Below, in pieces: positions 32,971-41,571 of a stretch of 64,000 nt of DNA (positions are counted from its first letter, which is position 1; every line of letters begins with the position of its first letter). The notes beneath the pieces are model-generated. The model ran no database searches and was not told the origin of the DNA. It saw only the letters and a program-made list of their open reading frames with translations. Position numbers and translations under genes: made by a program. The stretch is from assembly GCA_027494035.1 (NCBI GenBank), contig JAOSJQ010000001.1:1054001-1118000 (forward strand), in the 5' to 3' direction. Origin of the DNA: UTCFX2 sp002050125. Lineage in GTDB: Bacteria > Chloroflexota > Anaerolineae > Anaerolineales > UBA4823.

Positions 32971-34548
32971 ATGGAGTCTGCTGCCATATCCACACCAGAC
33001 CTGCTAGAGCCGCGAGAATACAAACGCCGGATTTGGGCATGGACGATGTACGATTGGGCGAACTCAGCCTTTGCCACTACGATTCTGGCGGCTATATTGC
33101 CGGTTTATTTCAGCCAGGTTGCCGCATCGACCCTCGCCAGCCCAACCCTGGCTACCTCTTATTGGAGCATAGGTCTTTCAATCTCCTTGCTTTTAGTCGC
33201 GGTGGTATCCCCAATACTCGGCACGATCTCCGACATCTCGCGCGGCAAGAAAAAATTTCTGGCTTTCTTCGCCGGCTTCGGGATTGTTGCCACAGCGTTG
33301 CTGGTTTTAGTCAGCACAGGCGATTGGATTCTCGCCTCGATCCTGGCTATCGTTAGCCGCATTGGCTTTACCGGCGCCAACACCTTCTACGATGCGCTCC
33401 TGCCACACGTGGCAAAACCGGAAGACCAGGATGCCGTCTCGACTCGGGGTTACGCCATGGGCTACCTGGGAGGGGGTCTGCTGCTGGCGATCAATATCGT
33501 CATGCTCCAGGTCCTCCCGGGAACGTGGGGGGCGCGCCTGTCATTCCTCAGCGTTGCGATCTGGTGGGCAGTGTTTTCGATCCCCCTGTTCCGGCACGTC
33601 CCAGAGCCGCCCGCCGCCACTGAAACGCTACAACCTGGCGAAAACGTCGTCTCCGCCAGTTTCAAGCGCATTCGCGAAACGCTGGGCGATATCCGCCGCT
33701 ATCGCGAGCTGTTCAAATTCCTGATTTCATTCTTAGTCTATAACGATGGGATCGGCACTATCATCAGCGTTGCGGCGATTTACGGCGCCGAGCTGGGTTT
33801 CGGCGCTACCGAACTCGTCCTGGCTCTGCTGCTGGTTCAGTTTGTCGGCATACCTTTCAGCCTGATCTTTGGAAAATTGCCCAGCTCGACGGAAAGCCGT
33901 CGTCCTTTTTATTTGATGTTTATCCTGCTCAACTTGATCAGTCTGCCGCTCGTCGGCATCCTGGGCAGCCGCCTCCTCCCGACTAATCTCACGGGCGCAA
34001 TTGACCCGGCGGCTCTCGGGGCGGACCCGGTGCGCCAGAGCAACCTCGGCCTCATCATCGGCATGATCTTCGCCCTGGAGATAATCTTGCTCGCAATTTC
34101 GTATTTTCTGGGCCCGCGTGTGCTGACCAACCTTGCCCAAACATTCGACACCAAGCGCAGCATTCTGCTCGCGCTCGTCATATACAGCATTGTGGCAATC
34201 TGGGGCTACTTCCTCAACAGCGTAATCGAGTTCTGGTTCTTAGCCTGGATGGTAGCAGTCGTCCAGGGCGGCAGCCAGGCGCTGAGTCGCAGCATGTACG
34301 CCTCCCTGTCTCCGGCGGCGAAAAGCGGCGAGTTCTTCGGGTTATTCGGGGTCATGGAAAAATTCTCGGCGATCATCGGTCCGATCTTATTCGCCGCCGC
34401 CGGTCTGCTTTTTGGCAGCAGCCGTCCGGCGATCCTGAGTCTGATCCTGATTTTCTTGATCGGCGGCTGGCTGCTCACGCGCGTGGACGTGGAACAGGGC
34501 AGACAGGTTGCGCAGGCTGAGGACCAACAGTACCTCCAGCCTGCCTGA
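32971..34548 (+). CDS. MFS transporter, UMF1/Atg22-like
   Basis: 525 residues with about 12 membrane spans. The N-terminal AWTMYDWANSAFATTILAAILPVYFSQ is the hallmark of the UMF1 (vacuole effluxer Atg22-like) branch of the major facilitator superfamily. SDISRGKKKFLAFF is the cytoplasmic loop 2-3 signature and GSQALSRSMYASLSPAAKSGEFFGLFGV the second-half counterpart. Yeast Atg22 exports amino acids; bacterial substrates are unknown. ATG with AGGAGGCATC upstream, from the TATAAT at 32910. Confidence 0.85.
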   Translation: MESAAISTPDLLEPREYKRRIWAWTMYDWANSAFATTILAAILPVYFSQVAASTLASPTLATSYWSIGLSISLLLVAVVSPILGTISDISRGKKKFLAFFAGFGIVATALLVLVSTGDWILASILAIVSRIGFTGANTFYDALLPHVAKPEDQDAVSTRGYAMGYLGGGLLLAINIVMLQVLPGTWGARLSFLSVAIWWAVFSIPLFRHVPEPPAATETLQPGENVVSASFKRIRETLGDIRRYRELFKFLISFLVYNDGIGTIISVAAIYGAELGFGATELVLALLLVQFVGIPFSLIFGKLPSSTESRRPFYLMFILLNLISLPLVGILGSRLLPTNLTGAIDPAALGADPVRQSNLGLIIGMIFALEIILLAISYFLGPRVLTNLAQTFDTKRSILLALVIYSIVAIWGYFLNSVIEFWFLAWMVAVVQGGSQALSRSMYASLSPAAKSGEFFGLFGVMEKFSAIIGPILFAAAGLLFGSSRPAILSLILIFLIGGWLLTRVDVEQGRQVAQAEDQQYLQPA

Positions 34549-34619
34549 AGCCTGTAACTCGCACGGCATTTAGAATTTCGTCCGACCAAAGTCGTCGTTA
34601 TACGTTGTATGGAGGCTCT

Positions 34620-35339
34620 TTGGCAAATCTGACCGGTCAAGAAAGGGCGCGCTACGTCCAGGACATGTTCGAACGCCTCGCCGCGCGCTACGATCTGATG
34701 AACCGGATCATGACCCTCGGTCAGGATGCGCGGTGGCGCCGCACCGTCATCCGCCTGGCTGACCTTCCTCCTGGCGGGCGGCTGCTCGACCTGGGCGCCG
34801 GTACGGGCGACCTGGCGCGCCTGGCTGTGCAGAACAACCCAGTCAGCCAGGTGGTCGCCGCCGATTTCACGCTGGAAATGATGCGCGTCGGCAGGCGGCA
34901 CACCCCCGATCCGCTCAGCGAGCGTCTGGCTTGGGTCGGCGCAGATGCATCCCGCCTGCCCTTCCCGACGGGCTACTTCAACGCGGTGGTTTCGGGTTTC
35001 TTGCTGCGCAACGTCGCCGACCTTGATATGTGCCTGGCTGAGCAGCGCCGGGTGCTTAAACCGGGCGGGCGTTTTGTCGCGCTGGACACCACCCCTCCGC
35101 CAGCCACACCGCTGCTGCCCTTCCTGCGCTTCCACCTGCATACCGTCATCCCCACCCTGGGCGCGCTCATCGCCGGTCAGGCTGAGGCATACCATTACTT
35201 GCCCGACACAACCGAAGGGTTCCTCGCGCCGGAAGAACTCGCCGACCGTCTGGCCGCGAGCGGTTTTGTGCAGGTGCGTTTCGAGCGCCGCATGTTTGGC
35301 ACGATCGCCATCCACTCAGCCCGCAAACCTGAGCGGTAG
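34620..35339 (+). CDS. ubiE: Demethylmenaquinone methyltransferase (UbiE/MenG family)
   Basis: 239 residues from TTG 34620 (GGAGG 5 bases upstream; a TTG at 34605 is less likely). Family motifs: YVQDMFERLAARYDLMNRIMTLGQDARWRR at the start, SAM site LLDLGAGTGDLA, FPTGYFNAVVSGFLLRNVADL, and VALDTTPPPATPLLPF. UbiE/MenG adds the methyl group to the quinone ring; in a Chloroflexota-like organism the product would be menaquinone. It is followed closely by ubiX and another methyltransferase, forming a likely operon. Confidence 0.85.
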   Translation: MANLTGQERARYVQDMFERLAARYDLMNRIMTLGQDARWRRTVIRLADLPPGGRLLDLGAGTGDLARLAVQNNPVSQVVAADFTLEMMRVGRRHTPDPLSERLAWVGADASRLPFPTGYFNAVVSGFLLRNVADLDMCLAEQRRVLKPGGRFVALDTTPPPATPLLPFLRFHLHTVIPTLGALIAGQAEAYHYLPDTTEGFLAPEELADRLAASGFVQVRFERRMFGTIAIHSARKPER

Positions 35340-35352
35340 AATCGAGCTTGGA

Positions 35353-35922
35353 TTGGCTGAAAAAAAACGGCGTCTCATCGTCGGCATTAGTGGAGCCTCG
35401 GGCGTCATCATCGGCATTCGCCTGCTCGAGGCGCTGCGTCAGACCGAGGTCGAAACGCATCTGGTGCTCACATCCGCCGCCCACAGCACCATCGCCCAGG
35501 AAACGGATTGGAAGGTCGGCGATATCCTCGCCCTGGCAGACCGCGCGTATGACCCCACCGATATTGGCGCCTCCATCGCCTCGGGGTCCTTCACCACCAT
35601 CGGGATGGTGGTTGCGCCCTGTTCGATTAAGTCGCTTTCAGCCATTGCCAATTCGTACACCGCCGATCTGCTCGGGCGCGCCGCCGATGTAACCCTGAAA
35701 GAAGGTCGTCCTTTGATCCTGGTCGTGCGCGAAGCGCCGCTGCACCTCGGTCACCTGGAGTTGATGCAGCGCGCCGCGCGATCCGGCGCAGTGATCTTTC
35801 CGCCCGTACCCGCTTTTTATAGCCATCCCCAGAACCTTTCGCAAATCGTGGATCAGATCGCCGGTCGCATTCTGCTCCGCATCGGAATTGAGAATGACCT
35901 TTACACCCCCTGGAGCGGCTGA
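35353..35922 (+). CDS. ubiX: Flavin prenyltransferase UbiX
   Basis: 189 residues from TTG 35353 (MAEKKRRLIVGISGASG). Motifs GISGASGVIIGIRLLEAL (FMN binding), SIASGSFTTIGMVVAPCSIKSLSAIANSYTADLLGRAADVTLKEGRPLILVVREAPLH-type core, and PPVPAFYSHPQ are those of UbiX, which makes the prenylated FMN cofactor for UbiD-type decarboxylases. No ubiD is in the window. TAGAAT (35337-35342) lies 10 bases before the start, so it may also have its own leaderless transcript. It overlaps the next gene by 29 bases. Confidence 0.9.
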   Translation: MAEKKRRLIVGISGASGVIIGIRLLEALRQTEVETHLVLTSAAHSTIAQETDWKVGDILALADRAYDPTDIGASIASGSFTTIGMVVAPCSIKSLSAIANSYTADLLGRAADVTLKEGRPLILVVREAPLHLGHLELMQRAARSGAVIFPPVPAFYSHPQNLSQIVDQIAGRILLRIGIENDLYTPWSG

Positions 35923-36766
35923 GCGCCCCTCCCGCGATTTAGAAAAAGCCGCCCTGCGCGGCGAACCGTCCTACGTCTGGCGCGCCGGTCAACAGCGCCG
36001 GCTGGAGATGATCCTGCGCGCCGCCCAGGAGCGGATTAATGGACGGGTCTTAGAAAATGGCTGCGGCGTCGGCATGTACGTTGACCGCCTGGCGCCGCTT
36101 GCAGAGGAGGTGATCGGGCTCGAATACGATCTCGAACGCGCCCAGCAAGCCAGAAGCCAAACGCGCCGCCATTCCAACGTTACGCTCGTCTGCACCGCCG
36201 GCGAAGCGTTGCCATTCCCAACCGCCTCGTTCGATCTGATCCTTAGTCACGAGGTGCTCGAACACGTGCGCGATGACCGCCTTGCCGCTCAAGAGATGGT
36301 GCGCGCCCTCAAACCCTTGGGGCGGATCGTAGTCTTTGTCCCCAATCGCGGCTACCCATTCGAAACGCATGGCGTTTACTGGCGCGGCGCGTATCGTTTC
36401 GGCAACATCCCGCTCGTCAACTACCTGCCAGATCGCTGGCGCAACCGCCTCGCGCCGCACGTGCGCGCCTACACCGCCCGCAGCCTGGCTGAACTGTTTG
36501 CCGGGCTGCCGGTTCGCATCGTCCGCAAAGAGATTGTGTTCGGGGCGTATGACAACATCATTGCCCGCCGACCGTCAATTGGAAAAGCGCTGCGGTCCGT
36601 GCTCCAATTTCTGGAAAATACCCCCTTCAAATTCTTCGGCTTGTCCCATTTTTGGGTGATCGAAAAAAAAACGCCTGACGGCGGGATGAAACTAAGCTGC
36701 CGGCTGGCGGAAATCGTAAATCCCGTCTTGCATCGACCACCTCCGCCCGCATCCGCCGCAGACTAA
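35894..36766 (+). CDS. SAM-dependent methyltransferase
   Basis: 290 residues from ATG 35894, inside the end of ubiX. Motifs: VLENGCGVGMYVDRL (SAM site), IGLEYDLERAQQA, and FDLILSHEVLEHVRDD. The protein resembles methyltransferases of lipid or quinone pathways. As read, the last 75 bases run into the opposite gene. A run of nine A at 36663-36671 precedes this tail, and one more A would end the protein at VIEKKNA (one fewer, at VIEKKRLTAG), so the tail may be a sequencing artefact. Confidence 0.75.
   Translation: MTFTPPGAAERPSRDLEKAALRGEPSYVWRAGQQRRLEMILRAAQERINGRVLENGCGVGMYVDRLAPLAEEVIGLEYDLERAQQARSQTRRHSNVTLVCTAGEALPFPTASFDLILSHEVLEHVRDDRLAAQEMVRALKPLGRIVVFVPNRGYPFETHGVYWRGAYRFGNIPLVNYLPDRWRNRLAPHVRAYTARSLAELFAGLPVRIVRKEIVFGAYDNIIARRPSIGKALRSVLQFLENTPFKFFGLSHFWVIEKKTPDGGMKLSCRLAEIVNPVLHRPPPPASAAD
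36663..36683 (-). terminator. Weak terminator after the zinc-ribbon methyltransferase
   Basis: Minus strand CGCC / GGCG (four pairs, 4-base loop), followed by nine T. Short stem, so only a moderate call; it overlaps the end of the convergent gene. Confidence 0.4.
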
Positions 36767-37603
36767 ATACTCCCCCGCCTCTGTCAGCTCGATCGAACCG
36801 CATTCAGGGCAGCGGAATAAGCCGCGCGAGGCGTCCTCCGCTGGACGGCTGTCAGCCGACCCGCCCACCGCTTCGGCGCGCACGAAAACGCTTGGAGTAA
36901 GCTGCCATAAGCCGCCGCTCCACTGCGCCAACCCATCCAGCCAGACCAGTGTCCTGAGCGGGATGACCCGCTTGATCCACCCGATCCGAAAATGGGACAC
37001 CGTGAGCTTGCGCTGGATGCCGAAACCGGCTTCACGCAGCCAGATTTCCACCGCGCGCGGGTGAAAGTCGAAGTTCAGTTCTGCAAACTCAACCACATCC
37101 AGGCTGAACGGGTTCCACGCCTGACGCCCAGCCAGATAGCGCAAGATCGCCTTGAGGTTCTGCTTGTTGGCATATTCCAGGATGAAAACCCCGCGATCCT
37201 GAAGCGTCCGGCGCACCTGGCTCAACGCTAATAGGGGGTCTGCCATGTGGTGCAGCACTCGGATCATGGTCGCCGCATCGAACAGCCCGGCTGCCAGCGG
37301 CAGGCGGTAGATGTCTGCCGCAACATAAACATAGCGTTCACTTCGCCCGAGGCGCGCCTGAGCCTGTTGAAGCTGGGTGCGCGAATAATCGAGCAGCACC
37401 ACCCGCTCATAACCGTTGTAGCGCGCGGTGTTCCGCCCGGCGCCCGCGCCCAATTCCAACAGCAGTTTCCCAGTTTTGGGCAGCAACCTGCGCAGCGCCA
37501 GCGCTTCTACCTGGTCCTCGTAGGCGCGCTCCCCTTGCTCCCAAAACGCCGTCTGGTAATTGGAACCTTCGTAATCGCAGATTGGCGGGCGTTCAGCAGA
37601 CAA
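36692..37603 (-). CDS. SAM-dependent methyltransferase with C-terminal zinc ribbon
   Basis: 303 residues from a TTG start. The SAM fold shows LLLELGAGAGRNTARY, VVLLDYSRTQLQQA and FDAATMIRVLHHMADP. Near the C-terminus CPECGSIELTEAGEYLVCGGCGRRW, a Cys4 ribbon like Trm112, is fused after a linker, and IYDFR closes the protein. The ribbon could recruit a partner or stabilise the enzyme. The gene follows the UDP-sugar dehydrogenase by 45 bases. A short GC hairpin plus nine T on the minus strand (36683-36663) lies just after its stop. Confidence 0.8.
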   Translation of the reverse strand: MSAERPPICDYEGSNYQTAFWEQGERAYEDQVEALALRRLLPKTGKLLLELGAGAGRNTARYNGYERVVLLDYSRTQLQQAQARLGRSERYVYVAADIYRLPLAAGLFDAATMIRVLHHMADPLLALSQVRRTLQDRGVFILEYANKQNLKAILRYLAGRQAWNPFSLDVVEFAELNFDFHPRAVEIWLREAGFGIQRKLTVSHFRIGWIKRVIPLRTLVWLDGLAQWSGGLWQLTPSVFVRAEAVGGSADSRPAEDASRGLFRCPECGSIELTEAGEYLVCGGCGRRWSMQDGIYDFRQPAA

Positions 37604-37648
37604 AGGTCGTTGCCATTCGAGTCGCCATTTGAGTCGAGGCGGCGCCGC

Positions 37649-38977
37649 TTAGCCGCTGGATGCGCATCCTTTTCCCCCGTTATAACCCCGACCGAAACCG
37701 CGATAGCGGTAGCCCAGCTTGACCATCAGCTCCGGATCGTAGACATTGCGCCCGTCGAAGATCACCGGCTGGCGCATGAGTTCGCGCAGGCGCGACAGAT
37801 CCAGGTGCTTGAACTCGTTCCACTCAGTGACCATGATTAGCGCATCGCAGCCCTCCGCCATCGCATACGGGTCGGTGAACATCTGCACCTCCGGCAGGAG
37901 CGGCGCAGCCGCCTGCATCGCAACCGGGTCATACGCCCGCACAGCCGCCCCGGCTGAGATCAAGCCGTTAGCAATGTCCACCGCGGGCGCATCGCGCATA
38001 TCGTCCGTGTTGGGCTTGAAAGATAGCCCTAAAAGACCGATCCTCTTGCCGCGCAGGTCGCCCAGCATTTCCCTCATCCGGTTCACCGCCATCGGTCGCC
38101 GGTCGTCGTTGATTTCCATCACCGCATAGAGCAGTTGGGGATGGCGCCCTTTTTCAGCCGCCATATACGCCAGCGCCTTTACGTCCTTCGGGAAGCAGGA
38201 ACCGCCATAGCCCAAGCCCGCGTCCAGGAAAAGGGGACCGATCCGTTTATCGTAGCCCATTCCAACCGCCACTTCTTTAACGTCCGCTCCCAGTGCCTCG
38301 CAGATATTGGCAATTTCATTGATGAACGAGATCTTGGTCGCCAGAAAAGCATTCGAGGCATACTTGATCATCTCGGCGGTGCGCAAGTCGGTGATGACGA
38401 TCGGCGCCCGCAGTGGCAGGTGCAACTGAGCCACTTTCTCGGCTGCGTCCGGATCCAGGGAGCCCAGCACGGTGCGGTGAGGCTGCATAAAATCGCCGAT
38501 CGCGGAGCCCTCCCGCAAGAATTCGGGGCACGATACAACTGAAAATGGAATTGGCTCACGCTGGTTTTGGCGCACAATATCCGCAACCCAGTCGCCCGTT
38601 CCTACCGGCACGGTGGATTTATTAATGATAATCAGCGGGGTTTTCATTGTGCAGGCGACGGTCTCCGCGGCAGCCGCAACATGCCGCAAATCCGCCTCGC
38701 CATCGACCCCCGAAGGCGTACCGACCGCAATAAAGACAAATTCTGTTTCTTTCAACGCCTCCTCGTAAGAGGTTGTGAATGAAAGCCGCCCCGCTTTGAC
38801 GTTGCGCTCCACCAGTTCCTTGAGACCTGGCTCATAGATCGGCATCTTTCCTTTCTTCAGTCCTTCGACCTTTTCTTCGACGATGTCCAGGGCGATCACC
38901 CGGTTCCCAAGATCCGAAAAACAGGCGGCAGTTACCAGACCGACATAACCGACGCCAATCACGCATATCTGTTTCAT
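37649..38977 (-). CDS. ugd: UDP-glucose/UDP-sugar 6-dehydrogenase
   Basis: 442 residues from ATG 38977, with AGGAG 10 bases upstream. The NAD-binding CVIGVGYVGLVTAACFSDLG, substrate region KYASNAFLATKISFINEIANI, the catalytic Cys in GLGYGGSCFPKDVKAL, and the C-terminal GLLGLSFKPNTDDMRDAPAVDIA and DGRNVYDP are all present. It oxidises a UDP-sugar (commonly UDP-glucose) to the uronic acid, feeding polysaccharide or exopolysaccharide synthesis, in keeping with the glycosyltransferases elsewhere in the window. Confidence 0.93.
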   Translation of the reverse strand: MKQICVIGVGYVGLVTAACFSDLGNRVIALDIVEEKVEGLKKGKMPIYEPGLKELVERNVKAGRLSFTTSYEEALKETEFVFIAVGTPSGVDGEADLRHVAAAAETVACTMKTPLIIINKSTVPVGTGDWVADIVRQNQREPIPFSVVSCPEFLREGSAIGDFMQPHRTVLGSLDPDAAEKVAQLHLPLRAPIVITDLRTAEMIKYASNAFLATKISFINEIANICEALGADVKEVAVGMGYDKRIGPLFLDAGLGYGGSCFPKDVKALAYMAAEKGRHPQLLYAVMEINDDRRPMAVNRMREMLGDLRGKRIGLLGLSFKPNTDDMRDAPAVDIANGLISAGAAVRAYDPVAMQAAAPLLPEVQMFTDPYAMAEGCDALIMVTEWNEFKHLDLSRLRELMRQPVIFDGRNVYDPELMVKLGYRYRGFGRGYNGGKGCASSG

Positions 38978-39093
38978 CAAGTTGTACTCCTGAAAAGCTG
39001 CATTTTTTATTAACCACGCTAGCGTTCGCGAATCTTACCATAAGAATATTTGCCGAACTGATCCGATCTCTGCTTATGGATTGACATTTCTGT

Positions 39094-39110
39094 AAGATGA
39101 CCGTCATCTT
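39094..39110. promoter_or_regulatory. 17-bp palindrome between ugd and the Rrf2 gene
   Basis: AAGATGAC-C-GTCATCTT, perfect arms of eight. A TTGACA lies at 39081-39086. It is upstream of both divergent genes and may be an operator, perhaps of the Rrf2 protein itself. Confidence 0.45.
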
Positions 39111-39176
39111 GTACGTATGATGTCTGTCACTTGTGAATTGGCTAAAAACAGTCTAAAATATTGTAAATATACAGGT

Positions 39177-39182
39177 TATAAT
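39177..39182 (+). promoter_or_regulatory. -10 element of the Rrf2-family regulator gene
   Basis: TATAAT followed, after a short leader, by TGGAGAAG as the ribosome-binding site and ATG at 39212. Confidence 0.55.
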
Positions 39183-39211
39183 AGAAATCCAGTTTTATGG
39201 AGAAGTAAAAA

Positions 39212-39649
39212 ATGCAGATTACGCGCCAAGCCGATTATGCAGTCCGCACTGTGCTGTACCTGACGAACATAGGTTCAGACCAGCGCGCTGCGACCAGCCA
39301 GATCGCTCAGGCACAGCAAATCCCGCCTTCATTCCTGGCTAAAATCGTCTCTCAATTATCCGTAGCTGGCTTGCTGCAAACTTCCCGCGGCGCCCGAGGC
39401 GGCGTTTCGCTTGCCCGCCCGCCAGAGCAGATCTCACTGCTCGAGGTCGTTGAGGCGATTGATGGTCCGATTCTCCTTAACGAATGTGTTGCTGGAAACG
39501 GCGCTTGCACGTTCAACGATGAATGTCCAATGCAACCGATCTGGAGCGACGCTCAAAAGGAACTCGTCCACCGGTTGAAGACCACAACCTTCGACAGTTT
39601 CATCAAGACCAGCCAAAAGACCAGCCATCTGGTACCCCTCGCAGCCTGA
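39212..39649 (+). CDS. Rrf2-family transcriptional regulator, likely Fe-S binding
   Basis: 145 residues. Winged-helix N-terminus MQITRQADYAVRTVLYLTN, AQQIPPSFLAKIVSQLSVAGLLQTSRGARGGVSLARPP, and a cluster loop ECVAGNGACTFNDECPMQ with three Cys in the spacing of IscR/NsrR, which ligate a [2Fe-2S] or [4Fe-4S] cluster. It therefore probably senses iron-sulphur status, nitric oxide or redox state. It diverges from ugd, and the palindrome at 39094-39110 lies in the shared region. Targets are otherwise unknown. Confidence 0.88.
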   Translation: MQITRQADYAVRTVLYLTNIGSDQRAATSQIAQAQQIPPSFLAKIVSQLSVAGLLQTSRGARGGVSLARPPEQISLLEVVEAIDGPILLNECVAGNGACTFNDECPMQPIWSDAQKELVHRLKTTTFDSFIKTSQKTSHLVPLAA

Positions 39650-39874
39650 TTGCCCTATCAGCGCCGCCTCTGCCAATGACCTGAAGCGCGTGTTTCAGGT
39701 TATTGCTCTTTAAGCAACCAAGCCAACCGGGTTTCAAGGGCAATCCGCGCTTTCAGACCGCACGCCAGCGCCAGCCTGGGGAGCCCGATACTCAGCTTCA
39801 AGGCTCAACATCCCGAATGCGAAGCTGAATTTCGTTCTCGGCGCCTATCTGTTCTCTTGCCAGCCTTCCCTTAG

Positions 39875-39880
39875 CGTATA
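39875..39880 (+). promoter_or_regulatory. -10 element of hutU
   Basis: TATAAT in the 266-base gap upstream of urocanate hydratase, followed by GGAGG a few bases before ATG 39916. The remainder of the gap shows no gene. Confidence 0.5.
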
Positions 39881-39915
39881 ATTAGAACAAACAATAATTG
39901 GAAATGGAGGTTCCC

Positions 39916-41568
39916 ATGTCTCAACCACGTGTTGTGCGGGCGCCGCGCGGCGTCCAGTTGAACTGTAAATCCTGGCTCACCGAAGCGCCTTACCGCATGC
40001 TCCAGAACAATCTCGATCCTGAGGTGGCTGAACGGCCTCGCGATCTGGTCGTTTACGGCGGGAGCGGTCAGGCTGCCCGCAGTTGGGAGGCGTTCGACGC
40101 CATCCTCGACACGTTGCGCAACCTGGAAGATGACGAAACGCTGCTCGTGCAGTCCGGCAAGCCGGTCGCAGTTTTCAAATCACACCCCGATGCGCCGCGG
40201 GTTCTGATTGCTAACTCTAACCTGGTCCCGCATTGGGCGACCCAGGAGCACTTCGATCAGCTCGCCGCTCAAGGTCTGATCATGTTCGGTCAGATGACCG
40301 CCGGCTCCTGGAACTACATTGGCACCCAGGGCATCGTCCAGGGCACCTATGAAACCCTCGGGGCGCTCGCGCGGCAGCGCGGCTGGGGTTCTCTCAGGGG
40401 CAAGTTCGTCCTCACCGCCGGGTTGGGCGGCATGGGCGGCGCTCAACCCCTCGCAATTACCATGAACGAGGGCGTCGGGCTGATCGTCGAAGTCGATCCG
40501 GAGCGCGCCCGCCGCCGCCAGGAAATCGGCTATGTCGATACAGTCGTCGATTCCCTCGAAGAAGCCATGACCCTGGTGGAAGAAAACAAAGAAAAGCGGA
40601 CACCCATCTCGATCGGCTTGATCGCCAACGCCGCCGACATCTATCCTGAGCTGGTCGTCCGCGGCGTGATCCCCGACGTAGTGACCGACCAGACCCCAGC
40701 CCACGACGTTCACATGTACGTTCCGAGTGACTTGAGCCTGACCGCCGCCGATGAACTGCGCCGCAGCGACCGCGCCGAATACGAACGGCGCGCGATGCAA
40801 TCCATGGCTAACCACGTCCAGGCTATGCTGGCTTTTCAGCGCGCCGGGGCGGAGGTTTTCGATTATGGCAACAACCTGCGCCAGCGCGCCTACGACTACG
40901 GCGTCTCCGACGCCTTCGAATTCCCCGGCTTCGTGCCGGCTTACATCCGCCCGCTCTTCTGCGAAGGCAAAGGTCCTTTCCGCTGGATTGCCCTCTCCGG
41001 CGACCCGGAGGACATTTACCGCACCGACCAAGCCGTGGCTGAACTCTTCCCCGAAAACGATCACCTCCTGCGCTGGCTCAAGCTGGCGCGCGAGAAGGTC
41101 CCGTTTCAGGGTCTGCCGGCGCGCATCTGCTGGCTCGGTTACGGCGAGCGCGCCAAAGCTGGGCTTAAATTCAACGAGATGGTAAAGCGCGGCGAGGTCA
41201 AAGCGCCGCTCGTGATTGGGCGCGACCATCTGGACGCCGGCTCGGTCGCCTCGCCCAACCGGGAGACCGAAAGCATGCTCGACGGCACCGATGCTGTGAG
41301 CGATTGGGCGATCCTCAACGCCTTGATCAACACTGCCGGCGGGGCTACCTGGGTTTCATTCCATCACGGCGGCGGGGTCGGGATCGGCTTCAGCCAGCAC
41401 GCCGGTCAGGTGATCGTCGCCGACGGCACCGAAGCTGCCGCCCGGCGGCTGGAGCGCGTCTTGACCACCGACCCAGGTTTGGGCATTGTGCGCCATGCCG
41501 ACGCCGGCTACCCCGAAGCCATCCAGGCTGCCAAGAAGCACGGCATTCGGATGCCCATGCTCAAGTAA
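39916..41568 (+). CDS. hutU: Urocanate hydratase
   Basis: 550 residues from ATG 39916 with ATGGAGG upstream. The NAD-binding TAGLGGMGGAQPLA, GRDHLDAGSVASPNRETE, and WVSFHHGGGVGIGFSQHAGQV are the diagnostic blocks. It converts urocanate to imidazolonepropionate, the second step of histidine degradation, with tightly bound NAD. The other hut genes are not in the window. The pseudokinase-like gene starts 3 bases after the stop and is probably co-transcribed. Confidence 0.95.
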   Translation: MSQPRVVRAPRGVQLNCKSWLTEAPYRMLQNNLDPEVAERPRDLVVYGGSGQAARSWEAFDAILDTLRNLEDDETLLVQSGKPVAVFKSHPDAPRVLIANSNLVPHWATQEHFDQLAAQGLIMFGQMTAGSWNYIGTQGIVQGTYETLGALARQRGWGSLRGKFVLTAGLGGMGGAQPLAITMNEGVGLIVEVDPERARRRQEIGYVDTVVDSLEEAMTLVEENKEKRTPISIGLIANAADIYPELVVRGVIPDVVTDQTPAHDVHMYVPSDLSLTAADELRRSDRAEYERRAMQSMANHVQAMLAFQRAGAEVFDYGNNLRQRAYDYGVSDAFEFPGFVPAYIRPLFCEGKGPFRWIALSGDPEDIYRTDQAVAELFPENDHLLRWLKLAREKVPFQGLPARICWLGYGERAKAGLKFNEMVKRGEVKAPLVIGRDHLDAGSVASPNRETESMLDGTDAVSDWAILNALINTAGGATWVSFHHGGGVGIGFSQHAGQVIVADGTEAAARRLERVLTTDPGLGIVRHADAGYPEAIQAAKKHGIRMPMLK

Positions 41569-41571
41569 ATC

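Noticed and set aside
34206..35315. Minus-strand open frame of 369 codons
   Set aside because: Antisense to the Atg22-like and ubiE genes; no motif.
40180..41229. Minus-strand open frame of 349 codons
   Set aside because: Antisense to the well-conserved urocanate hydratase.
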